This document shows, in pieces, positions 33,502 through 39,126 of a DNA stretch of 39,126 nt. The stretch's first letter is position 1, and every line of letters begins with the position of its first letter. The DNA is taken from contig JAPYRI010000020.1 of assembly GCA_029941135.1 (NCBI GenBank), positions 1 to 39,126 on the forward strand, given 5' to 3'. Both the position numbers and the translations under genes were made by a program. The notes below the pieces were generated by a model, which was not told the DNA's origin, did no database searches, and saw nothing but the letters and a program-made list of their open reading frames with translations. Source of the DNA: Alphaproteobacteria bacterium (GTDB lineage: Bacteria > Pseudomonadota > Alphaproteobacteria > JAPYRI01).

Positions 33502-34619
33502 CCGCCTATATTCTCCGGCGATTGCTGCTGATCGTGCCCACCCTGCTCGGCATTATGGTGATCAATTTCATCGTCGTGCAAGCCGCCCCCGGCGGCCCGG
33601 TGGAGCAACTTATTGCGCGGCTTTCGGGGACTGACGTCGCGGCCACGGCGCGCATCGCGGGGGCCGCTGCGGGCGGCGAGCAAATCGGCGCCGAGCGCGC
33701 GGCCAGTCAAATTACGGCCGGCAATGGCGCGCGCAGCAAATATCGCGGTGCCCAAGGGCTGGACCCCGAATTTATTCTCGAACTTGAACGCATGTTCGGG
33801 TTCGACAAACCGCCCCACGAGCGCTTTTTGCTGATGCTCGGCAATTACGCCACGCTCGATTTCGGCGACAGTTTTTATCAGGACCGGTCGGTCATGGATC
33901 TGGTGTTGGATAAAATGCCGGTGTCGATCTCGCTCGGTCTGTGGACCACGTTGCTGGTCTATTTGCTGTCGATTCCCTTGGGCATTCGAAAGGCTGTGCG
34001 CGATGGCAGCCGCTTCGACATTTGGACCAGCGGCATCATTATTGTCGGCTATGCCATCCCGGGATTTCTATTTGCCGTGTTGCTCATTGTGCTGTTCGCG
34101 GGCGGCAGTTTTCTTGATTTGTTTCCCTTGCGTGGATTGGTATCGGAAAACTGGTCGGACATGTCCTGGCCGGCCCGCATTGTCGACTATTTCTGGCACA
34201 TCACCCTCCCTGTCATCGCCATGGTCATTGGCGGGTTCGCCGGCCTAACCATGCTGACGAAGAACTCGTTCCTGGACGAGATCAATAAGCAATATGTGCT
34301 GACTGCGCGCGCCAAGGGCCTCAATGAAGGCCAGGTGTTGTACGGCCACGTTTTCAGAAATGCCATGCTGATTGTGGTCGCCGGTTTTCCCAGCGCTTTC
34401 ATCGGCATTTTGTTCACCGGCTCGCTGCTGATCGAAGTAATTTTCTCCCTGGACGGCTTGGGGCTCTTGGGCTTTGAAGCCGCCATCGGCCGCGATTATC
34501 CGGTGATGTTCGGTACCTTGTTTTTCTTCACCTTACTCGGCCTGGTGCTCAATCTGTTGGGCGATCTGATGTACATGTGGATCGACCCGCGCATCGACTT
34601 CGAAAGCCGCGAGACATGA
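33498..34619 (+). CDS. yejB: Peptide ABC transporter permease YejB
   Basis: This 373-aa inner-membrane permease has six helices: an N-terminal one ([20 protein letters not shown], 5-24), then a long, Ala-rich periplasmic segment (about 40-110), then five more. The EAA-like coupling motif ([20 protein letters not shown]) docks the ATPase, and it ends [12 protein letters not shown]. It begins with GTG, overlapping the yejA stop, and its own stop overlaps the yejE ATG. It pairs with YejE to form the channel. Confidence 0.94.
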   Translation: MTAYILRRLLLIVPTLLGIMVINFIVVQAAPGGPVEQLIARLSGTDVAATARIAGAAAGGEQIGAERAASQITAGNGARSKYRGAQGLDPEFILELERMFGFDKPPHERFLLMLGNYATLDFGDSFYQDRSVMDLVLDKMPVSISLGLWTTLLVYLLSIPLGIRKAVRDGSRFDIWTSGIIIVGYAIPGFLFAVLLIVLFAGGSFLDLFPLRGLVSENWSDMSWPARIVDYFWHITLPVIAMVIGGFAGLTMLTKNSFLDEINKQYVLTARAKGLNEGQVLYGHVFRNAMLIVVAGFPSAFIGILFTGSLLIEVIFSLDGLGLLGFEAAIGRDYPVMFGTLFFFTLLGLVLNLLGDLMYMWIDPRIDFESRET

Positions 34620-35668
34620 GCCGGGAGCGCATATTGGGCTTGCGCCTGACCCCCATGACCCACCGCCGGTGGCGGAACTTTCGCGCCAACCGGCGCGGCT
34701 TTTGGTCACTTTGGATTTTCTTGACGTTGTTTATCGTCACCCTCTTTGCCGAATTCATCGCCAACGACAAGCCGATCCTGGCGCATTACCAGAACAGCTT
34801 TTACATGCCGGTTTTCGTTGCCTATGCCGAGACCGAGTTTGGCGGTGAGTTTGAAACCGAGGCCGATTATCGAGACCCCTTCGTCCGCGACCTCATAGTA
34901 GACAGCGGTGGCTGGTTGTTGTGGCCGCCGGTGCGCTACAGCTATGGCACCATCAACTATAACCTGCCGGTACCGGCGCCGGCGCCACCGTCCGCAGAAA
35001 ACTGGCTCGGCACCGATGATCAGGGCCGCGACGTGGTCGCGCGCCTCATTTACGGATTTCGGATATCTGTGCTGTTCGGGTTGACGCTCACCTTATTCAG
35101 TTCGGTCATCGGAGTCGCTGCGGGTGCGGTCCAAGGTTATTTTGGCGGTTGGCTTGATTTGCTGTTTCAACGCTTCATTGAGATTTGGTCGGGCCTGCCA
35201 ATTTTGTTTTTGTTGATCATCCTCGCAAGCGTCGTTGAGCCCAATTTCTGGTGGCTATTGGGCCTCATGCTGCTGTTCAGTTGGATGGGTTTGGTCGGTG
35301 TGGTGCGCGCCGAGTTCTTGCGTGCGCGTAACCTGGACTACGTCAAAGCTGCGCGCGCATTGGGTGTGAGCAACGGGAAGATCATGGCCAAGCACGTGCT
35401 GCCCAACGCCATGGTCGCCACGCTTACGTTCCTGCCTTTCATCTTGAATGGCTCGATTACCACCCTCACCTCGCTCGACTTTTTAGGCTTCGGCTTGCCG
35501 CCGGGCTCGCCTTCCTTGGGCGAACTGCTCGCACAAGGAAAAGCCAACCTGCAGGCACCGTGGCTCGGCATTTCGGGCTTTATGGTGCTTGCCTTAATGC
35601 TGAGTTTGCTGATTTTCATTGGCGAAGCGGTGCGCGATGCATTTGACCCGCGAAAGGCGGCGGAATGA
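34616..35668 (+). CDS. yejE: Peptide ABC transporter permease YejE
   Basis: This protein of about 350 aa is the second permease subunit. It opens with [20 protein letters not shown] then [15 protein letters not shown] (first helix). A periplasmic loop carrying [20 protein letters not shown] (a DppC/OppC-family hallmark) comes before the remaining helices. The coupling motif is [20 protein letters not shown]. The ATG at 34616 overlaps the yejB stop (ATGA) and is preferred to the upstream ATG at 34577. It is also coupled to yejF by ATGA. Confidence 0.94.
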   Translation: MSRERILGLRLTPMTHRRWRNFRANRRGFWSLWIFLTLFIVTLFAEFIANDKPILAHYQNSFYMPVFVAYAETEFGGEFETEADYRDPFVRDLIVDSGGWLLWPPVRYSYGTINYNLPVPAPAPPSAENWLGTDDQGRDVVARLIYGFRISVLFGLTLTLFSSVIGVAAGAVQGYFGGWLDLLFQRFIEIWSGLPILFLLIILASVVEPNFWWLLGLMLLFSWMGLVGVVRAEFLRARNLDYVKAARALGVSNGKIMAKHVLPNAMVATLTFLPFILNGSITTLTSLDFLGFGLPPGSPSLGELLAQGKANLQAPWLGISGFMVLALMLSLLIFIGEAVRDAFDPRKAAE

Positions 35669-37356
35669 GTAGCACTGCCCAAAACGACACCCTTCAAAGC
35701 AACGCGCCCCAAAGCAACGCGCCCCAAAGCGCCGGTCCCCTGCTGACGGTTGACGATTTGTCGGTCAATTTCAAGACCCCCGGCCGCACCGTGAAGGCGG
35801 TCAAACACGTGTCGTTCTCGATCAACCGGGGCGAGACCGTGGCGCTGGTCGGCGAAAGTGGCTCCGGGAAATCGGTGACCGCGCTTTCCATATTGCAACT
35901 ATTGCCTTACCCCACAGCATCGCACCCGTCTGGATCCATCCGCTTTGACGGCGAAGAAATGATGGGCGCGGACGACGTTCGCCTGCGCGACATTCGCGGC
36001 GGACGCATTTCAATGATCTTTCAAGAACCCATGACGTCCTTGAACCCGCTGCATTCAGTGGAGCACCAAATCAACGAAGTACTGCTCTTGCACAAGGGTC
36101 TCGGCAGAGCTGCTGCACGGGCGCGCACCTTGGAACTGCTTGATCTCGTGGGCATTAAAGACGCCGCGCAGAGGCTGCAATCTTATCCCCATCAATTGTC
36201 GGGCGGTCAGCGTCAGCGGGTGATGATCGCCATGGCATTGGCGAACGAGCCTGATTTGCTGATTGCAGACGAGCCCACCACCGCCGTGGACGTGACCGTG
36301 CAGGCGCAAATTCTGAAGCTGCTCCATGAGCTCCGGCAAAAGTTTGGCATGGCCATGCTGCTGATCACCCACGACCTGGGGGTCGTGCGCAAAATGGCCG
36401 ACCGGACCTGCGTCATGAAGGCAGGAGAAATTGTTGAAGCCGCAACGACAGCAAGCATATTCAAGCGGCCCGCTCACCCTTATACTCAGCATTTGCTGGC
36501 GGCCGAGCCGAAAGGCGGACCGCGTTCAAAGCCGGACAACGCCAAGTTATTGGTGGAAGCCGACGATTTGAAGGTCTATTTCCCCATCCGGCGCGGGGTG
36601 CTGCGGCGCACAGTAGGCTATGTGAAAGCGGTCGATGGGGTCTCAATCCATCTCAAGGAAGGCCACACGGTCGGCGTCGTCGGCGAATCGGGTTCGGGCA
36701 AGACCACCTTGGGGATGGCAATCTTGCGGCTCATTTCAAGCGACGGTGCGATCCGTTTCGATGGCCGCGACCTTCAAGGCCAAGGCACGCGTAAATTGCG
36801 ACCCCTGCGCAACCAAATGCAGATCGTCTTTCAAGACCCGTTTGGCAGTCTGAATCCGCGTCTCTCGGTCGGTCAGATTATCGAAGAAGGCATGATCGTG
36901 CATGGCATTGGCGGCGATTACGACGCACGCCGGTCCCTTATTGATGCGGCGCTCGAGGAAGTCGGCCTCAGTGCGGATTTCCAAGACCGCTACCCCCATG
37001 AGTTTTCCGGCGGCCAGCGCCAGCGCATTGCCATCGCCCGCGCCATGGTGTTGCGTCCGCGCTTCGTTGTCCTCGACGAGCCAACCTCGGCGCTCGACAT
37101 GTCGGTGCAAGCGCAAATCGTCGATCTGCTGCGCGACCTACAGGAAAAGCACGGACTGGCTTACCTCTTCATCAGTCACGACCTCAAAGTCGTGCGCGCC
37201 TTGGCCGACCACGTGGTGGTCATGCGCGACGGCCAAGTCGTCGAGCAAGGGGCAAGAGATCAAATATTCGACGCCCCTCAAGCTCCCTACACTCAAGCAT
37301 TGATGTCGGCCGCGTTTGATCTCGAAATCGCTGACCCGGGCGCCGTCAAGGAATAG
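35665..37356 (+). CDS. yejF: Peptide ABC transporter ATP-binding protein YejF, two nucleotide-binding domains
   Basis: This 563-aa protein has two ABC ATPase halves. Walker A motifs are GESGSGKS (63-70) and GESGSGKT (340-347). Signatures are [14 protein letters not shown] and [14 protein letters not shown], with Walker B in LLIADEPT and FVVLDEPTS. It couples ATP hydrolysis to the YejBE channel. The N-terminus carries a 15-nt repeat (35695-35733) not seen in typical relatives. It is the last yej gene. No clear terminator follows within the 26 bp to the convergent NlpC/P60 gene. Confidence 0.94.
   Translation: MSSTAQNDTLQSNAPQSNAPQSAGPLLTVDDLSVNFKTPGRTVKAVKHVSFSINRGETVALVGESGSGKSVTALSILQLLPYPTASHPSGSIRFDGEEMMGADDVRLRDIRGGRISMIFQEPMTSLNPLHSVEHQINEVLLLHKGLGRAAARARTLELLDLVGIKDAAQRLQSYPHQLSGGQRQRVMIAMALANEPDLLIADEPTTAVDVTVQAQILKLLHELRQKFGMAMLLITHDLGVVRKMADRTCVMKAGEIVEAATTASIFKRPAHPYTQHLLAAEPKGGPRSKPDNAKLLVEADDLKVYFPIRRGVLRRTVGYVKAVDGVSIHLKEGHTVGVVGESGSGKTTLGMAILRLISSDGAIRFDGRDLQGQGTRKLRPLRNQMQIVFQDPFGSLNPRLSVGQIIEEGMIVHGIGGDYDARRSLIDAALEEVGLSADFQDRYPHEFSGGQRQRIAIARAMVLRPRFVVLDEPTSALDMSVQAQIVDLLRDLQEKHGLAYLFISHDLKVVRALADHVVVMRDGQVVEQGARDQIFDAPQAPYTQALMSAAFDLEIADPGAVKE
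35695..35733 (+). repeat. 15-nt tandem repeat at the yejF 5' end
   Basis: CAAAGCAACGCGCCC occurs twice in tandem (35695-35709, 35710-35724) and then partially, encoding [15 protein letters not shown]. It stays in frame. Confidence 0.85.
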
Positions 37357-37382
37357 AGCGGAACCCGAAGCGAGCCACCTTC

Positions 37383-38270
37383 TCAGAGACGGCGAATGCC
37401 GGTAATCGCCGCGCTCAGCTTGCTCTCCAAAATTTGAACAAATTCCGCCAATGGCTGGCGCGCGACATTCATGGTGATCGCGTTTGCATGCAGCAGATGA
37501 AGGTCGTCGTCCATAATGCCCACATGGCTCGGGAAAAATACCAGGTCGCCGCGCTTGAGATCATGGGGATAGGCATCGAGATTGATTTCAGCACCCAATT
37601 GGGCCAATTGCATGTCGCTGTCCCGGGGCGCGGCGATACCTGCGCGCAACAAAACTGTTTGCACAAGGCCCGAGCAATCCAGGCCCAATCCACTGCGTCC
37701 ACCCCACAGATAGGGTACACCTGAGTAGAGGCGCGCAGTTTTGACAAAATCAGGCTCGGCTTCGCCCACAGGGGCAAGGTGTTTTAAAAATATCCACCCG
37801 CCGGTCGCCAGCTCGCCGTACCCCTTTTTTTCGCTGACAACCCGCACGGCTGCATTCATCGGCAGGGCGATCAGCGGTAAGGTTTTGAGATCGGGTTCGG
37901 CAAAGACAAAACTGCTAAGTACAGTCACGTGATGTGTCGGCGCTTTTGTACCCGTGGTTTTGCTCAAAGCGTCGGTGGGTATATAACCAACATAATCATC
38001 GAGAGCGGCTTGGGCCCAGGCCCAGTCATTCTCCACATCATAGACGGTCACGGTTTCACCAAATAAGGCTTCGGTGCCAAGGCGCGCCTGGGGAGCCCCT
38101 TCCGCGCGGGACGGGGCCACCGGCGCAATGACCTGATAGGTCACGCCGGACGCATAATGACGGGACGTATAGATGCCGCGCAGGACTTCAGCCGCCAAGC
38201 CGGGGCGGTACAGATTGATGCGAGGATCTGGATCCCCTTCCTGCACTGGCCGCGCCTTTTTGGACGTCAT
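37383..38270 (-). CDS. SH3-domain NlpC/P60 (C40) family peptidase
   Basis: This 295-aa protein has two SH3-like regions (about 35-100 and 110-168) followed by an NlpC/P60 domain (about 172-295). The catalytic Cys199 is in GLDCSGLVQ, His249 in FPSHVGIM and the third polar residue His261 in LLHAN. Such enzymes cleave the gamma-D-Glu-mesoDAP bond of cell-wall peptides. No signal peptide is present; the N-terminus DPRINLYRPGLA suggests a cytosolic enzyme, as for YkfC-type recycling peptidases. It overlaps the marR-like gene by four bases and converges with yejF, suggesting it may process peptides taken up by YejABEF. Confidence 0.88.
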   Translation of the reverse strand: MTSKKARPVQEGDPDPRINLYRPGLAAEVLRGIYTSRHYASGVTYQVIAPVAPSRAEGAPQARLGTEALFGETVTVYDVENDWAWAQAALDDYVGYIPTDALSKTTGTKAPTHHVTVLSSFVFAEPDLKTLPLIALPMNAAVRVVSEKKGYGELATGGWIFLKHLAPVGEAEPDFVKTARLYSGVPYLWGGRSGLGLDCSGLVQTVLLRAGIAAPRDSDMQLAQLGAEINLDAYPHDLKRGDLVFFPSHVGIMDDDLHLLHANAITMNVARQPLAEFVQILESKLSAAITGIRRL

Positions 38271-38608
38271 TTGCCGGCGGCCAGCCGTTCTCCGTCGTTG
38301 GCCGCATTCACGATCGAATCAGCGAATTCGGATAAATACACCGAGCCCTTGACCGTTCGTTGAATGAGAACACTACGCTTGTCCTCTTGGTCCCGCTTGC
38401 GGCGCAAGAGGTCCATGCGTCCCAAAGTATCGAAGGCCAGCGTAACAGCGGGCTTCGACATTTTGAGGTTGCCGGACAAACCCCGCACCGTATGGGGAGG
38501 AGATGCCGTATAGACGGTGAGTAAAAGCGCCATTTGACGCGCTGTTAAGTCTGGCGCCGTGTCACTCAGGGCGCGTCGCCAGATTTCCATGGCTTGTTGC
38601 TGGTTCAT
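38267..38608 (-). CDS. MarR family winged-helix transcriptional regulator
   Basis: From the ATG at 38608 (GAGCGGA about 10 nt upstream) the product is 113 aa. It has LTARQMALLLTVYTASPPHT, the recognition helix region LKMSKPAVTLAFDTLGRMDL, and the wing LRRKRDQEDKRSVLIQRT. Longer starts up to 38752 add an unconserved extension. MarR proteins bind operators as dimers and release on ligand binding. It is translationally coupled to the NlpC/P60 gene and may regulate that unit. The inducer is unknown. Confidence 0.85.
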   Translation of the reverse strand: MNQQQAMEIWRRALSDTAPDLTARQMALLLTVYTASPPHTVRGLSGNLKMSKPAVTLAFDTLGRMDLLRRKRDQEDKRSVLIQRTVKGSVYLSEFADSIVNAANDGERLAAGK

Positions 38609-38790
38609 TTTCACGATCCGCTCTTTCGTAATGATGTATCTCCGGTAAACGCCCGTCATACACTGATAATCATTTCGGGGCTGAATTGAGTAGACACTAG
38701 AAACCTTGAAAATGTATGTATCAATTGGCCCATTAGTCTTAATCCGAAACAATTTTCACCGCGCGCGGAAAACCACCTCTCCGCACACCG

Positions 38791-39126
38791 CTACTCGAGG
38801 ATGCCTGCTTCCAGATAAAAGCGCAGCGCCCCGGCATGGAGGGGAATGGACACCCCATGAAGTGCAGTTTCGACGCTAATTTCATGGGCGCGGGGGTGAC
38901 CGGCATCCAAAGTCTCGCGGGCGGTTGGGTGCCATAAGGCGCGGGCAATATCATGCACGCGCTGTTCACTTTGATCCCCACGCACCACCCACTGGGCACC
39001 GACACCCAGCGATGTGACTTCATCCAAATTGGCGTAAGTGTTTGCCGGGATGGCGCTGGTCAAAAAATAAGGATGTTCCCGCCGCAGTGTATCCGCCACT
39101 TTACCTTTGATCGGCACGATCACCAC
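38791..39126 (-). CDS. TAXI family TRAP transporter solute-binding protein (partial, C-terminal part)
   Basis: Only the last 111 residues are in the window; the 5' part lies beyond 39126. The sequence YFLTSAIPANTYANLDEVTS, LGVGAQWVVRGD, IARALWHPTARETLDAGHPR, and LHGVSIPLHAGALRFYLEAG matches the C-terminal lobe of TAXI solute receptors, which serve tripartite (TRAP) uptake of organic acids such as glutamate or 2-oxoacids. It ends at TAG 38791. The membrane subunit is not visible. The space from 38609 to 38790 holds no gene. Confidence 0.85.
   Translation of the reverse strand: MVIVPIKGKVADTLRREHPYFLTSAIPANTYANLDEVTSLGVGAQWVVRGDQSEQRVHDIARALWHPTARETLDAGHPRAHEISVETALHGVSIPLHAGALRFYLEAGILE

Noticed and set aside
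1-39126. CRISPR array, prophage or integrative element
   Set aside because: No regularly spaced repeats, integrase, phage structural genes or att-like duplication next to the tRNA were seen.

Overview
The window is chromosomal DNA from an alphaproteobacterium, most like Rhodospirillales and their uncultured marine or environmental relatives. This rests on gene content and order: a single 4.5S SRP RNA directly upstream of dnaX-ybaB-recR, a membrane-anchored CycM-type cytochrome divergent from kdsB-pheA, rpmH-rnpA-yidD-yidC-yihA followed by argB and dapD/dapE, and a complete yejABEF transporter. No phage, plasmid, CRISPR or intact transposase gene was seen. The species was not identified.

Region 1 (1-13.3 kb) is a looser, accessory-like stretch. 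It opens with a 92-bp inverted-repeat element with no transposase. Then come a luciferase-like flavin oxidoreductase, a broken DUF985 cupin gene, a UPF0178 protein, an exported PQQ-type beta-propeller dehydrogenase, tRNA-Arg(ACG), and a lipoprotein of unknown function. A divergent pair of self-processing N-terminal-nucleophile enzymes follows (P1 family peptidase and gamma-glutamyltransferase). After these are a fragment of a SAM hydrolase/halogenase-family gene, a trans-aconitate methyltransferase-like gene, a histidine kinase gene inactivated by several lesions, a secreted Cys-rich small protein, and a translationally coupled DUF547-TVP38 pair. Three genes here are visibly decayed, whereas the rest of the window looks intact.

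Region 2 (13.4-20.7 kb) runs on the plus strand from a clear sigma70-type promoter. It holds rpmH (44 aa), rnpA, yidD, yidC, yihA, argB, a HAD pyrimidine-nucleotidase-like gene, dapD, dapE and a membrane protein. It joins ribosome/RNase P assembly and membrane-protein insertion to arginine and lysine/diaminopimelate synthesis, with several ATGA overlaps.

Region 3 (21.3-30.7 kb) is housekeeping. It has def-fmt-truA on the minus strand, rmuC on the plus strand, ffs-dnaX-ybaB-recR on the minus strand, nudC on the plus strand, and kdsB-pheA on the minus strand, divergent from the cytochrome c gene.

Region 4 (31.6-39.1 kb) holds yejA-yejB-yejE-yejF, with overlapping stop and start codons at every junction. 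It converges with a MarR regulator plus a leaderless (apparently cytosolic) SH3/NlpC-P60 peptidase. This arrangement fits uptake and processing of cell-wall peptides. The window ends inside a TAXI-family TRAP solute-binding protein gene. The best leads are the cluster of decayed genes, the Cys-rich exported peptide beside DUF547/TVP38, and the Yej plus NlpC/P60 neighbourhood; none amounts to a clearly new system.
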